This document shows positions 47,961-58,850 of a stretch of DNA of 64,000 nucleotides, one piece after another. The translations under genes were made by a program, and so were the position numbers. This DNA is from Rhodobacteraceae bacterium F11138. GTDB lineage: Bacteria; Pseudomonadota; Alphaproteobacteria; Rhodobacterales; Rhodobacteraceae. The notes below the pieces were generated by a model. It worked only from the letters and a program-made list of their open reading frames with translations. It was not told the origin of the DNA and made no database searches. The stretch spans positions 62,001 through 126,000 of the forward strand of contig JAEKDP010000003.1 in NCBI GenBank assembly GCA_016521575.1. Reading direction: 5' to 3'. The first letter of the stretch is position 1. Every line of letters begins with the position of its first letter.

Positions 47961-50000
47961 ATGCTGGACGCTGCCCCGCTTTTGCGCGACGTCTTTGGAT
48001 TCGATGCATTCCGTCCCGGCCAGTCCGAAATCGTCCAGGCGGTCACCGAAGGCGAGAACGTTCTGGCCATAATGCCCACGGGTGGCGGTAAATCCCTGTG
48101 TTTTCAATTGCCGGCGTTGATGCGCGATGGCGTGACGGTGGTGATCTCGCCGCTGATCGCGCTGATGCGCGACCAGGTGCGCGCGCTGCAAGAAGCCGGG
48201 GTTTGCGCCGGGGCGCTGACATCCGGAAATACGCCCGAAGAAACGGATGCGGTTTTCGACGCGCTTGAACGGGGCGACATGAAGTTGCTGTACATGGCGC
48301 CCGAACGGCTGGCCGCGGGATCTGCCGCCGGGGTATTGCGCCGCGTCGGGGTCAGCCTGATCGCGGTGGACGAAGCACATTGCGTCAGCCAATGGGGACA
48401 TGATTTCCGGCCCGACTATTTGCGCATCGGTGCGCTGCGCAAGGCGCTGGACGTGCCCTTGGCGGCATTTACCGCAACGGCGGATGCGGAAACGCAGGAC
48501 GAGATCGTGCAAAAACTGTTCGACGGCGCGCCGCCGCGCCGGTTCCTGCACGGGTTCGATCGGCCCAACATTCATCTCGCCTTTGCGGCCAAGAACAGCC
48601 CTCGGCGGCAGATTCTGGACTTTGCCGCCGCACGTCGCGGACAGTCCGGCATCGTCTATTGCGGCACGCGTGCGAAAACCGAATCCCTGGCGCGGGCCCT
48701 GTCCGAAAACGGTCACAGCGCCTGTCACTATCATGGCGGCATGGAGGCCGAGGATCGCCGCATCGTGGAAACCCGGTTTGCCCGCGAGGACGGCTTGATC
48801 GTGGTGGCAACGGTGGCGTTCGGCATGGGGATCGACAAACCCGACATCCGCTGGGTTGCCCATGCGGATCTGCCCAAGAGCATCGAGGCCTATTATCAGG
48901 AAATCGGGCGCGCCGGACGTGACGGTGCACCGGCCGAAACCCTGACCCTGTTCGGCCCCGAGGACATTCGCCTGCGCCGCAGCCAGATCGACGAAGGGCT
49001 GGCCCCGCCCGAACGCCGCGCCGCCGACCATGCGCGATTGAATGGTCTGCTGGGTCTGGCCGAGGCCCTGGCCTGTCGCCGCCAGGTGCTGTTGGGGTAT
49101 TTTGGCGAGCAAAGCGACCCCTGCGGCAAATGCGATCTGTGTGACACGCCCCCTGACGTCTTCGATGCCACCACCGCCGTGCGCAAGGCCCTGTCGGCCA
49201 TCCTGCGGACCGAGGAATGGTTCGGGGCCGGGCATCTGATCGACATCCTGACCGGTGCCGACACCGACAAGATCCGCACCCGTCGTCACGATCAATTGCC
49301 GACCTATGGTTGCGGAACCGAATATGACAAACGCCAGTGGCAGGCCATATTCCGCCAGATGATGGGGCATGACCTGGTTCGGCCCGATCCCGAGCGACAT
49401 GGCGCCCTGCGCATGACCCAGGCGGCGCGCCCCATCCTGCGCGGCGAGGCCGAAATCAACCTGCGGCGGGACACCATCCAGAAGGCGGCCCGCCGCCCGG
49501 CGGTGAAATCACTGGTCAGCGACGAGGATGCGCCCCTGTTGTCCGCGCTCAGGGCCAAGCGCCGCGCGCTGGCCGAGGCGGCCCGCGTGCCAGCCTATGT
49601 CATATTCAACGACCGCACGTTGATCGAGATGGCCGAAACGCGCCCTGATACGCTGGATGCGATGGCGCGGATCGGGGGTGTCGGGGCGAAGAAGCTGGAA
49701 CGCTACGGCACGGTCTTTCTGGAGGTGATTACCGGAGAAACCAGAACCCATCATCCGGCACGGCGCAAACTGGCCGGTCACGGCGCGGGCATGACCTATG
49801 ACCGGTTGCTGGCGGTGCAGGCCGATCTGGCGCGTGGATCGGACGGGATCGACAAACCGCTCAGTTGTTCTGCGGCCCAACTGGCCAAGGTGGCGCAGCT
49901 GCGACCCGGCGATCAGGACGGGCTGGCGCGGCTGTTGGGTGAACGGCGGGCCGAACGATTCGGGCCGGCTTTTCTGGACGTTCTGAACAGCGTGGAATAG
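47961..50000 (+). CDS. recQ: ATP-dependent DNA helicase RecQ
   Basis: 3'-5' DNA helicase of recombination repair. 679 aa: Walker A MPTGGGKS (38-45), the DEAH box 138-141 with the RecQ aromatic-loop motif (HCVSQWGHDFRPDYL), helicase motif VI (EIGRAGRDG near 312-320), zinc-binding cysteines (CRRQVLLGYFG... CGKCDLC, near 373-395), an RQC winged helix and a C-terminal HRDC domain (about 515-590). GAGG lies about 8 bases before the ATG. Confidence 0.96.
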   Translation: MLDAAPLLRDVFGFDAFRPGQSEIVQAVTEGENVLAIMPTGGGKSLCFQLPALMRDGVTVVISPLIALMRDQVRALQEAGVCAGALTSGNTPEETDAVFDALERGDMKLLYMAPERLAAGSAAGVLRRVGVSLIAVDEAHCVSQWGHDFRPDYLRIGALRKALDVPLAAFTATADAETQDEIVQKLFDGAPPRRFLHGFDRPNIHLAFAAKNSPRRQILDFAAARRGQSGIVYCGTRAKTESLARALSENGHSACHYHGGMEAEDRRIVETRFAREDGLIVVATVAFGMGIDKPDIRWVAHADLPKSIEAYYQEIGRAGRDGAPAETLTLFGPEDIRLRRSQIDEGLAPPERRAADHARLNGLLGLAEALACRRQVLLGYFGEQSDPCGKCDLCDTPPDVFDATTAVRKALSAILRTEEWFGAGHLIDILTGADTDKIRTRRHDQLPTYGCGTEYDKRQWQAIFRQMMGHDLVRPDPERHGALRMTQAARPILRGEAEINLRRDTIQKAARRPAVKSLVSDEDAPLLSALRAKRRALAEAARVPAYVIFNDRTLIEMAETRPDTLDAMARIGGVGAKKLERYGTVFLEVITGETRTHHPARRKLAGHGAGMTYDRLLAVQADLARGSDGIDKPLSCSAAQLAKVAQLRPGDQDGLARLLGERRAERFGPAFLDVLNSVE

Positions 50001-50031
50001 ATCGGTCCGTGGATATTGAACAGGAGCGAGC

Positions 50032-50802
50032 ATGCTGGTGGTGATTTCTCCGGCCAAACGGCTGGACTGGACGGAACGCGACGTGGAGGCGACCCAACCG
50101 GCCTTTCAGGCGGATGCCAACCGGCTGGCGCGCACGGCCCGCAATCTGACGCTGAAGGATTTGCAGGGTCTGATGTCGATCAGCCCCGATCTGGCGCGGC
50201 TGAATCGGGACCGTTTCCGCGCGTTTTCCGATACCCCCGATCAGGATGCGACCCGCCCGGCGGCGTTGGCCTTTGCCGGAGACACATATCAGGGATTGGA
50301 AGCCGCATCGCTGGATGCCGAGGAACTGGCCTGGGCGCAGGACCATCTGCGCATCTTGTCCGGGCTGTATGGGGTGCTGCGTCCGCTGGATGCGATCCAG
50401 GCCTATCGTCTGGAAATGGGCAGCCGCCTGAAGACGCGGCGCGGGCAGTCCCTGTACGATTACTGGCGCGACGCGCTGTCCAAGGCACTGAATCAACAGG
50501 CGGAACAGCTGGGCACCGGGGTTCTGGTGAACTGTGCCAGCCAGGAATATTTTGGTGCGGTGGCGCCCAAGGCGCTCAAGTTGCAGGTGGTCACGCCGGT
50601 GTTCATGGAAGACAAGAACGGCACGCGGAAGGTCGTCAGCTTCTATGCCAAGAAAGCCCGCGGTGCGATGGCGCGCTTCATCATCCAGAACCGTCTGCTT
50701 GATCCCGCAGAGCTGTCGGGTTTCGACAGCGGCGGATATGTGTTCCAGCCGGAGCTTTCGCAAAGCGATGCCCCGGTTTTCGTGCGTCCCTATCAGGCCT
50801 GA
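50032..50802 (+). CDS. yaaA: Peroxide stress protein YaaA
   Basis: DUF328 protein which in E. coli limits free iron damage during H2O2 stress. 256 aa; MLVVISPAKRLDW start, GLYGVLRPLDAIQAYRLEMG near 118 and FYAKKARGAMARFI near 204 are family marks. AGGAGC is 6 bases before the ATG. It begins 31 bases after recQ. Its end overlaps the end of the hybrid kinase gene on the other strand by 10 bases. Confidence 0.94.
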   Translation: MLVVISPAKRLDWTERDVEATQPAFQADANRLARTARNLTLKDLQGLMSISPDLARLNRDRFRAFSDTPDQDATRPAALAFAGDTYQGLEAASLDAEELAWAQDHLRILSGLYGVLRPLDAIQAYRLEMGSRLKTRRGQSLYDYWRDALSKALNQQAEQLGTGVLVNCASQEYFGAVAPKALKLQVVTPVFMEDKNGTRKVVSFYAKKARGAMARFIIQNRLLDPAELSGFDSGGYVFQPELSQSDAPVFVRPYQA

Positions 50803-53033
50803 ACCGACTGGCCTGCGGTCGGTTGGGCGGCGCGCACGGGTTGCGCGTCCTGGGGTTGATAGGATTCGATCTGCCGTTGTATCGCGGCTTTTTGCAGCGG
50901 TTTGGTCATGTAGTGGTCCAGCCCCTTGGACAGAATATCGGCCGAATCCCCATCCACGGCATGGGCTGTCAGGGCAACGATGGGGACATGACTGCCGGTT
51001 TTGCGTTCCATTTCCCGGATTTTCAGCGTCGCTTCCTTGCCGTCCATCTGGGGCATGGAAATATCCATAAAGATCATGTCCGGCCGGAAATCGCGATAGC
51101 TCTCGATGGCCTCTATGCCATTGCTGACGAATTTGAGCTCGATGTTCAGATGCTTGAGCATCTTGCGCAGAACCAGCTGATTGGTCTTGTTGTCTTCGGC
51201 GGCCAGCACCCGCATCAGGCGCTGCGATCTGGTCGCAGGGGCCTGGGCGTTGGCGACCGGATCAGCGGGTTCGGGCGTTTTGTGCTTGCCGCGCTGGCCC
51301 AGAGAATCGCTGATCCCGGCCAACTGGGCGAACAGTTCATGCCGTGGATAGGGTTTTTGCAGCAATCCCTGCACCAGCGGGAACAGGGGATCGTTGTGGG
51401 CGAACCTGGCGCTGTTGCTCAGCAACAGGAAGGGCACATCGGCCCATTCGCCGTTTCGCAAGGTCTGGACCAGTTCCAGGCCATTCATGCCGGGCATCAT
51501 GTGATCGCCGAGCACCAGATCGATGTCCGGGCTCATGTTGCTCAGCGCCTCGGCACCCGAGGCACAGCAGGTCACCTTGATCCCGAGCTGGGTCAGCTGT
51601 TTCTGCAGAATTGAGCGGTTGGTCGCCTGATCGTCGACGACAAGCGCATGCTTGAGATTGCCGGGCAGGATCGGCGGCATCGGCTGTTCGCCACTGGCCA
51701 TGTCCAGCGTGATCTTGAACCCGAAACACGAGCCTTTGCCGACTTCGCTTTCGACCCAGACCCCGCCGCCCATCATCTCGATCAGCCGCCGGGAAATGGA
51801 AAGTCCCAGGCCGGTGCCTTCGAACTGGCGGTTTTGTTCATCCTCGACCTGGTTGAATTCGCCAAAGATGTGATCGATCTTTTCATCCGGGATGCCGATG
51901 CCGGTATCTTCGACGGTGATATGGATTTCGCTGGCGGTATCGTTCGGGCCGGCTGGCACGCCGGTGACCCGGATGATCACATGGCCCGACAATGTAAACT
52001 TGAGCGCGTTGCCGACCATATTCGTCAGCACCTGGCGGATTCGGCCGGGGTCGCCGACGAACCGGGTGGGCAGAAACAGATCATAATCCAGAAGCAGCGG
52101 CAGATCCTTGTCGCGGGCGATCGGCTGCAACAGCATCATCACCTCGTGGATGCAGCGTTCCAGGTCGAATTCTTCGGGGTGCAGCACCAGTTTGTCGGCT
52201 TCGATCTTGGAATAGTCCAGAACATCGTTGATGATGACCAGCAAGGCCTCGCCCGAGCTTTTGATGGTGCTGACATAGAGCCGCTGTTCTTCGTCAAGCG
52301 GGGTGTCGGTCAACAGGTCGGCCATGCCGACCACCCCGTTCATGGGGGTGCGGATTTCGTGGCTCATGTTGGCCAGGAACGATGATTTGGCCCGGTTGGC
52401 GGCCTCGGCCTTCTGGCGGGCTTTTTTGAGTTTGCTTTCATATTCGACGGTCGACGTGATGTTCTGCCCCAGGCTGACCATGTCGCCATCATGGCCGCGT
52501 TGATCGATCAGCTTGATGTATTGATCGTTCCAGAGCCGCATGGTCGTCGGTTTGGGGTTTGGCTGCATCCATCGGTGCAACATCATTGCCCGCCATTCAT
52601 CCGGAGCCAGCGATTCGGTGTTTATGATCCCCTCATCCGTCAGGATCTGCAGAATCCGCATATAGCTGATGCCTGGCGCAACCTCTTCCAGACGGTCGAA
52701 AATGCTGAAATAGGCGGCATTGGCCCCCAGCAAGATATTGTCCGAATCAAACACGGCGAAACCGTCGCTGATGGATTGAATCGAATGCCACAGACGGCGT
52801 TCGGCGATTTCGACCTTTTCGTGGGCGGCGCCGAGTTCGGATTTCACCTTCTGGTTTTCATCACGGACCGTTGCAACCTCGGCCTGTGTTTCGCCGATCT
52901 GTCTGGTCAGGGCCAGCGCATGGCGTCCCAGTTTGCGGTTGGCCGCAGTCAGTTCTGCCTGCTTCAACTCCAGCAGGCGTTCGGCCGCGAGCCGCGACCG
53001 CCTTTCTTCGGCGAGTTTGGTGGCAAGGCTCAT
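50793..53033 (-). CDS. Hybrid histidine kinase with PAS and two receiver domains
   Basis: 746-aa soluble sensor with no membrane helix. A coiled coil (about 5-75) leads to a PAS domain (about 80-190), HisKA with phospho-acceptor H225 ([15 protein letters not shown]), HATPase_c (about 325-445, with [10 protein letters not shown] and [11 protein letters not shown]), a first receiver (about 462-570, D510) and a second receiver (about 610-725, D657). There is no Hpt domain, so phosphate would pass to a separate protein. No response-regulator partner is adjacent. Start ATG 53033 behind GGAG; an earlier TTG at 53087 is less likely. Confidence 0.92.
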   Translation of the reverse strand: MSLATKLAEERRSRLAAERLLELKQAELTAANRKLGRHALALTRQIGETQAEVATVRDENQKVKSELGAAHEKVEIAERRLWHSIQSISDGFAVFDSDNILLGANAAYFSIFDRLEEVAPGISYMRILQILTDEGIINTESLAPDEWRAMMLHRWMQPNPKPTTMRLWNDQYIKLIDQRGHDGDMVSLGQNITSTVEYESKLKKARQKAEAANRAKSSFLANMSHEIRTPMNGVVGMADLLTDTPLDEEQRLYVSTIKSSGEALLVIINDVLDYSKIEADKLVLHPEEFDLERCIHEVMMLLQPIARDKDLPLLLDYDLFLPTRFVGDPGRIRQVLTNMVGNALKFTLSGHVIIRVTGVPAGPNDTASEIHITVEDTGIGIPDEKIDHIFGEFNQVEDEQNRQFEGTGLGLSISRRLIEMMGGGVWVESEVGKGSCFGFKITLDMASGEQPMPPILPGNLKHALVVDDQATNRSILQKQLTQLGIKVTCCASGAEALSNMSPDIDLVLGDHMMPGMNGLELVQTLRNGEWADVPFLLLSNSARFAHNDPLFPLVQGLLQKPYPRHELFAQLAGISDSLGQRGKHKTPEPADPVANAQAPATRSQRLMRVLAAEDNKTNQLVLRKMLKHLNIELKFVSNGIEAIESYRDFRPDMIFMDISMPQMDGKEATLKIREMERKTGSHVPIVALTAHAVDGDSADILSKGLDHYMTKPLQKAAIQRQIESYQPQDAQPVRAAQPTAGQSVQA

Positions 53034-53167
53034 GCTTGCAGGCTCCGCAATTGTGGTGGCTGCAGAATGGGGTGACTCGGTGAACAAGTGCTTAAGCTGT
53101 GAACAGAACCGCGCCCCGTTGCGGGTGGCGCGATGAACCTGTCAGTCCGCCGATGTCGGTTCGGGCT

Positions 53168-55210
53168 TCAGCGACGTCCCTCGCGCAGCCAGCCGCCCAC
53201 GATCAGGGCAGCGGCCAGCAGCAGCATCAACCAGGCCGGCAACAGCGGGGATTGGGTGACATCGCGGGTCTCATATGCGCCCCGCGGCGTCAGCCCGATC
53301 CAGCCGCGTCCCGAAGCGGGACGGCCTTCGCGTATGTCGCGCAGGCGGGGCAATCCGTCGTCAAGGCGAAACATGCCGCCACGCAGAGGTTCTATGACCG
53401 GTTCCAGAAGACGGGTCGACGCGATGGTTTGCTCGAACTCGCGCGGGGCCGCCGGTCCCAGGCCGATGACTGTTTCATAATCGCCTTCGGTCAGGCGATA
53501 CAGCCCAATTTCCGGGCCGTCATACAAGGTTTCAAAACGTCCCGGCGATACCTCGTCCAAAGTGATTTCGGCGGTCGATCCGTCGGGGGCGGTGACCGTG
53601 ACCGGGCCGATCTCGTCGTCAAGCGTGCGGCGGATGATGCGCATGGTCTGTCCGGTGGCTTCGGCCCACAGCGCCTCTTCTTCCAGTTCGGGTTCCTTCA
53701 TCATCCAATGCGCCAGGCGTCGCAGCAGTTCCAGTTGCGGCCCGCCGCCTTCGTACCCCCTGTTCCACAACCAGGCGTGATCCGATGCCAGCAGGGCGAC
53801 CCGGCCTTCGCCGACCCGGTCCAGGATCAGCAGCGGGCGTTCGTCGATGCCGGACATCAGGACCGACCCGGATTGTGGCGTGACGTCGATCTGGCGCAGC
53901 CAGGCCCCCCAGGTATCATCGCCCTGCAGATCTGCGGTGACGGGATGGCGCTTGCCCTGGTCCGTCACTTTGGGGCGGAACTTCTCTTCAAAGACGCGGG
54001 CGCTGGGTTCTGCCGGCAGAACCGGTGCAAGGGGTGAACGGTATATGCTGTCGGCACCCGCGAAATCCGGCCCCGCCGCGACCAGCACCGCACCGCCGTC
54101 GATCACATAGTTCGCCACGTTGTCCAGATAGATCGCAGGCAGAATGCCCCGGCGTTTGTAGCGATCAAAGATGATCAGGTCGAAATCCTCGATCTTTTCC
54201 AGAAACAGTTCCCGCGTCGGAAAGGCAATCAGAGAGAGTTCCCCAACCGGCACGCCATCCTGTTTTTCCGGCGGGCGCAGGATGGTGAAATGAACCAGAT
54301 CAACCGAGCTGTCCGATTTCAGAAGGTTGCGCCAAGTGCGCCCGCCGGGGTGTGGCTCGCCCGATACCAGCAGCACGCGCAGCCGATCCCGCACGCCGTT
54401 CATCTGGATCAGGGCGCTGTTGTTGCGGTCGGTGATTTCGCCATCGGCTTGGGGGACGGTGAACTGAATCACGTTGCGACCGCCGTTGGGCAGGGTGACG
54501 GGCAGTTCGATATCCTGCCCGACCGGCACGTCAAATGTTCGGGGCTGGTCCCCGTCGATTGAAATCTGCAACGGGGCGGTGGTGGCGGTCTGTGGCGCCG
54601 CGCCGCTGTCCTCGATGCGCAGGGTCAGGGTCACCGACTCGCCGATAATGGCAAACGCGGGGGCGTTGCGCACGATCAGCCGCCGGTCCCAATCAGTGTC
54701 ATGCCCGGTCATCAGCAGGTGCATCGGCGCCGGCAGGTCCGGGGCGCGGTCGAGATCGTGTACCTGTCCGTCGCTCAGCGCGATGATGCCCGCAATCCGG
54801 GCGCGCGGCTCTTCGGCCAGCGCAGCCGACAAGGCACCCATCAGTTCGGTGCCCGCGTCGCCATCGCCATCCGGCACCTTGATGCGCCGCAGCTCTGTGT
54901 TGTCCCGGCCGGTGATCCGCGCCGCCAGCGCATCGGCCGCGGCGGCCGTCTGCTGTGCGCGGTCCGACAGTTTCTGGCTGGCGCTTTCGTCTTCCAGCAA
55001 GAGGACGATATCGCTCAGCGGCGTGCGGTCCTCGATCTGATAGACCGGACCGGACAGCGCCCCCAGCAGGACCAGCGCCGCCAGCGCGCGCAACGCCCAT
55101 CCCGTCAGCCCGCGCCAAAGGGCCAGCACCACGCCCGCGACCGCCAACACCGCGAGAACGGCGATGACGGGCCATGCAACCAGGGGGTCAAAAAGAATGG
55201 ATCCGGTCAT
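53168..55210 (-). CDS. Membrane protein with amidotransferase-like domain, end of moxR operon
   Basis: 680-aa protein with two N-terminal helices (about 12-32 and 38-57), a large periplasm-facing part, and a C-terminal helix (about 655-674). The region 290-470 (LRVLLVSGEPHPGGRTW... FDLIIFDRYKRRG... GGAVLVAAGPDF) resembles a class I glutamine-amidotransferase-like fold, but no catalytic Cys is seen, so it is probably a binding domain. The region 60-160 resembles a von Willebrand-like domain (DIVLLLEDESAS). It overlaps the preceding gene by 4 bases. Confidence 0.8.
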   Translation of the reverse strand: MTGSILFDPLVAWPVIAVLAVLAVAGVVLALWRGLTGWALRALAALVLLGALSGPVYQIEDRTPLSDIVLLLEDESASQKLSDRAQQTAAAADALAARITGRDNTELRRIKVPDGDGDAGTELMGALSAALAEEPRARIAGIIALSDGQVHDLDRAPDLPAPMHLLMTGHDTDWDRRLIVRNAPAFAIIGESVTLTLRIEDSGAAPQTATTAPLQISIDGDQPRTFDVPVGQDIELPVTLPNGGRNVIQFTVPQADGEITDRNNSALIQMNGVRDRLRVLLVSGEPHPGGRTWRNLLKSDSSVDLVHFTILRPPEKQDGVPVGELSLIAFPTRELFLEKIEDFDLIIFDRYKRRGILPAIYLDNVANYVIDGGAVLVAAGPDFAGADSIYRSPLAPVLPAEPSARVFEEKFRPKVTDQGKRHPVTADLQGDDTWGAWLRQIDVTPQSGSVLMSGIDERPLLILDRVGEGRVALLASDHAWLWNRGYEGGGPQLELLRRLAHWMMKEPELEEEALWAEATGQTMRIIRRTLDDEIGPVTVTAPDGSTAEITLDEVSPGRFETLYDGPEIGLYRLTEGDYETVIGLGPAAPREFEQTIASTRLLEPVIEPLRGGMFRLDDGLPRLRDIREGRPASGRGWIGLTPRGAYETRDVTQSPLLPAWLMLLLAAALIVGGWLREGRR

Positions 55211-57978
55211 TGTCCCAACCTGTCCAGCAATGCGGGCACATGCACCTGGTCCGACTTATAGTTGCCGGTCAGCACATGCATGACCAGGTTGACGCCGAAC
55301 CGATGGGCAAGCTCGCGCTGGCGTTCCCCGGAAAACCCCCGCCCGACGGGCAGCAAGGGACGCCCGTTGTCATCCACGGCCCAGGCGGCGGCCCAGTCAT
55401 TGCCGCCGATCACCACCGGGGTCACCCCGTCGTTGAGATTGCGAAACGGCATGCCTTCGACCTGTTCCGCGTCCGGCGGGGCGGCTTCGACCCAGACATC
55501 GCGGCCCGCGTGACGGCCGGGAAAGTCCTGCAACAGGTAAAAGGTGCGGGTCAGCACATGGTCGGCGGGCAGGGGTTCAAGCGGAGGAATGTCCAGCGGC
55601 GCGGCAAGTTGCTGTAACTTGCGTCCGTTCGGGCTGGCCGCGCCGAAGCGGGCGATGTCCGCGTCGCGCGTATCAAACAGGATCAGCCCGCCCGAGCGCA
55701 GATATTCGTTGAGCCGCCCGTAAGCTTCGGCCGAGGGGATCGGCTGATCCGGTGTAACCGGCCAGTAGAGCAGCGGAAAGAACGCCAATTCATCGGTTTC
55801 AAGGTCGATCCCCATCGGCGCGGCAGGTTCGACCGAGGTGCGAAAGAACAAGGTTTCCGACAATCCGCGCAGCCCGGCCTGTGCAATGCGGTCGATCTCG
55901 GGATCTGAGGTCAGGACATGGGCAAGCACCATTTCGCTGGCGGCGGCAATGGCAAAGTCATCCCTGTCCTGTGCGTCTTGGGCCTGCAGCGGGCCGGGGG
56001 GGGTGGACATCAGCACCAGGGCCAGCCCCGCCGCAATCCGGCCAGGCCCCAGCCGCCCGGACAAGGCCAGCGATGCGATCACGTCCAGCACCAGCAGAAG
56101 AATGGCGAGGCTCAGCAAGAGGCCGCCCAGCGGCTGTTCAGAGGTCACGGACAGGCCCTCAACGGCAATCCGATCCGGCCAGAGCGCGGGCGGCAGTTCG
56201 ACATCGGCCCCCAGGACGTTGCGCGCCAGTCGGCGGTCCGCGCTGGCATACAGCCCGGGCAGCATTTCCGGCCCCACCGGAGCATCCGCCAGCTCGGGCC
56301 CGTCGACACCGGGCAGGGTTCCGGCATCCGACAGGTCCCCGAACCCGTTCATGACCTGCAGAGGTGTCCAGATCGTCCCCGCCAGATCGTCTGCCTGTGG
56401 GGCCTTGGCGCTGGACGACACGGCCAGCCGTTCCAGCATCTCGACGAACAGGCCCGACAGCGGCAGGCTGGACCATTCGGCATTGGCGGTGACGTGAAAC
56501 AGCACCACCTGCCCCTGACCCAGCGGCTTGCGGGTGACCAGCGGGGTGCCGTCGGACAGGGCCGCGATCACCCGGTCGGCAAGGGTTGGATCGGGCTGGG
56601 CCATCACCTGGGCGCTGACGGTGACGTCCGGCGGGATGGCAAGGCCGAAAAAGGGCGAGCCTTCGGCAAACGGGGCCAGGGTCTTGGGTTCGCCCCAGCT
56701 CATCGCGCCGCCGACGCTGCGGCCACCTGCGCGAAGGCGCACCGGCATCAGCGGATCTTCGGCATCGCGGCTGATATTGCTGGCGGCGAGCCGTGGACCG
56801 GCAAAGCGCAGCAACATGCCGCCGGCTTCGATCCATTCGGTCAGCGCGGTTTCTTCGGCGCTGGACAGCGTCGCCACATCCGCCAGCACGATCACATCCG
56901 GGTTCGCGGGCAATAGGTCAAGCAGGGCGCCATCCAGCAACTCGGCGGTCGGTATCAGCGCCTGTTCCAGATAGTGCAGCGGCGACAGCAGTTCCAACCC
57001 TTCGCGGTCCTCGCGTCCGGCGATCAGGGCGACTTCGCGGCGGCGCAGGCTGTCGTCCGCAAGGCTGAGCGCGCCGGCGGAATGCTGGCCCTGAATTTCG
57101 AACCGGGTGATGCGCGCGCGCAGTTCGGACGGCAGCGACAGGGCCGCGGTCGCGTGCAGCGCGCCGTCTGTGAACCGCGCGGGGACCGATGCCAGCACCC
57201 GCATCGTGCCGCCGGGGTCGCGCCCCTGCGCCAGGATCGTGATTTCGCGCGCCGAACCGGCGACCGAGCGGTGCGCGGTCAATTGAACAGCGCCATCTTC
57301 GAACTGCGCCGGGGACAGGCCCAGTACCGCTCCGCCGGTCTGAAAAACACGCACCGCCCCCCGGGATTCCAGCGTGGCCAGGACCTGATCCCGCCCGTCA
57401 TGGGACAGACCATCGCTGATCCAGTGGGTGTCATAGTCGTGATCGATGGTGTTCAGCTCGGATATCGCCTGATCCGTCTGGGATATGCCAGCTTGCCAGG
57501 GGGCAGGGCTGAGACCCGCCAACCGGCTGCGCCAGGCATCTGCTGCCTGAAACACGGGTGGTTCGGGGTCGCTCAGGCGCATGATCGCCACCGGACGGTC
57601 GTTGCGGCCCGCTTCGGTCAGCTGGGTGGCGATCAGTTCGCGGGTTTCAGGCCAGCGCGTCGCACCGGCCCAACTGGCATCCAGCAGCATCAGCAATGGG
57701 CCGTCTTCATCCCGCGCCTGTTGCGGATTGAGCACCGGCCCGGCCAGGCCGATGATGACCGCGGCCACGGCCAGCATCCGCAACAGCAACAACCACCAGG
57801 GGGTGCGATCAGATACGCTTTCATCGTCCTTGAGCCCCAGCATCAGGGCGACGCCGGGAAACCGGCGGCGGATCGGGGCAGGGGGGATGGCGCGCAGGAT
57901 CAGCCACAGCACAGGCAGCGCCAGAAGACCCAGCAACAGCCAGGGCGACGCAAACCCGATGCCCGCAAGAACGGTCAC
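55207..57978 (-). CDS. BatA-type N-terminus plus DUF4159 membrane protein
   Basis: 923-aa inner-membrane protein. N-terminal aerotolerance (BatA) type region with two helices (about 6-28 and 58-78, with RRRFPGVALMLGL between), a long middle part facing the periplasm, two more helices (about 620-665), and a C-terminal DUF4159 domain (about 700-915, with FFPLLYWPVT and GGLILFDTRDAD). The GTG start at 57978 overlaps the DUF58 stop (GTGA), and its stop overlaps the next start (ATGA). Acts with MoxR and DUF58 proteins, by family. Confidence 0.88.
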   Translation of the reverse strand: MTVLAGIGFASPWLLLGLLALPVLWLILRAIPPAPIRRRFPGVALMLGLKDDESVSDRTPWWLLLLRMLAVAAVIIGLAGPVLNPQQARDEDGPLLMLLDASWAGATRWPETRELIATQLTEAGRNDRPVAIMRLSDPEPPVFQAADAWRSRLAGLSPAPWQAGISQTDQAISELNTIDHDYDTHWISDGLSHDGRDQVLATLESRGAVRVFQTGGAVLGLSPAQFEDGAVQLTAHRSVAGSAREITILAQGRDPGGTMRVLASVPARFTDGALHATAALSLPSELRARITRFEIQGQHSAGALSLADDSLRRREVALIAGREDREGLELLSPLHYLEQALIPTAELLDGALLDLLPANPDVIVLADVATLSSAEETALTEWIEAGGMLLRFAGPRLAASNISRDAEDPLMPVRLRAGGRSVGGAMSWGEPKTLAPFAEGSPFFGLAIPPDVTVSAQVMAQPDPTLADRVIAALSDGTPLVTRKPLGQGQVVLFHVTANAEWSSLPLSGLFVEMLERLAVSSSAKAPQADDLAGTIWTPLQVMNGFGDLSDAGTLPGVDGPELADAPVGPEMLPGLYASADRRLARNVLGADVELPPALWPDRIAVEGLSVTSEQPLGGLLLSLAILLLVLDVIASLALSGRLGPGRIAAGLALVLMSTPPGPLQAQDAQDRDDFAIAAASEMVLAHVLTSDPEIDRIAQAGLRGLSETLFFRTSVEPAAPMGIDLETDELAFFPLLYWPVTPDQPIPSAEAYGRLNEYLRSGGLILFDTRDADIARFGAASPNGRKLQQLAAPLDIPPLEPLPADHVLTRTFYLLQDFPGRHAGRDVWVEAAPPDAEQVEGMPFRNLNDGVTPVVIGGNDWAAAWAVDDNGRPLLPVGRGFSGERQRELAHRFGVNLVMHVLTGNYKSDQVHVPALLDRLGQ

Positions 57979-58850
57979 GACCGGCCCCGATCCAGCGCGC
58001 GGTACAACCACAAGAGCGCGGACTGGGCGCTTTGCGACGTATGATGCAGACCAAGGTGCCAGCCGGTCAGCCGGCAGAGATGACTCAGCCGTTCCTTGCG
58101 CTCGGCCAGCCGGGCCAGATACCGGTCGCGCAGATCGCCCGCTTTGAGGGTTTCATGTGACAGGGTGCCGCCGACGCTTTCAAAAATGGTGCGTCCGCGA
58201 AATGGAAACGCTTCTTCGCTGGGGTCGAGCAGTTGCAGGATCACACCGCGCACGCCGCGGTCGGCGGCCTTGGTCAGGGCCAGTTCGACTTCGCTCAGGT
58301 CACCCAGAAAATCGGATATGAACACGGCCCGGGCATGGGGGATCATCGCCCGGTGTTCGGGGGCGGCATAATCGTCGTCGCCATCCACCGTCAGCATTTC
58401 GGCCAGCCGCAGGATCTGGGCGTTGCCGCGCCGGGGCGGCAGGGCGGTGCCCGTCAGCCCGACACGTTCGCCACCGCGCACCAACAGGATGGCCGTAGCC
58501 AGCGCCAGCAGACGGGCACGATCGGCTTTGGACGGCAGGCCGTCCTGCGAGGCAAACCGCATCGACGCGCCCTGATCCACCCACAGCATCACCGACTGGG
58601 CGATTTGCCATTCGCGTTCGCGCACGAATTGCTGATCCCCCCGCGCCGAGCGGCGGTGATCGATCAGGCGTTTGCTGTCCCCGGCCTGTGCCGGACGGTA
58701 TTGCCAGAAATCATCGCCCAGCCCTGCGCGCCGCCGTCCGTGGTCGCCCAACAGAACGGTTCCGGCCAGTTGCTCGGCCCGCGCCAGCAGCGGCGGCAGG
58801 CGGCTGGCCTGGGCTTCAGAACGTTCGCGCAGGGTCAGGGATGATGTCAC
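57975..58850 (-). CDS. DUF58 domain protein
   Basis: 291-aa soluble DUF58 protein with a von Willebrand-like C-terminal half. The DUF58 core is seen in RPAQAGDSKRLIDHRRSARGDQQFVRE (about 52-78); MLWVDQGASMRF near 90 is a worn MIDAS-like site (D-x-G-x-S). It sits between moxR and the BatA/DUF4159 gene with 4-base overlaps on both sides, the standard order for MoxR-associated envelope systems. Confidence 0.92.
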   Translation of the reverse strand: MTSSLTLRERSEAQASRLPPLLARAEQLAGTVLLGDHGRRRAGLGDDFWQYRPAQAGDSKRLIDHRRSARGDQQFVREREWQIAQSVMLWVDQGASMRFASQDGLPSKADRARLLALATAILLVRGGERVGLTGTALPPRRGNAQILRLAEMLTVDGDDDYAAPEHRAMIPHARAVFISDFLGDLSEVELALTKAADRGVRGVILQLLDPSEEAFPFRGRTIFESVGGTLSHETLKAGDLRDRYLARLAERKERLSHLCRLTGWHLGLHHTSQSAQSALLWLYRALDRGRS

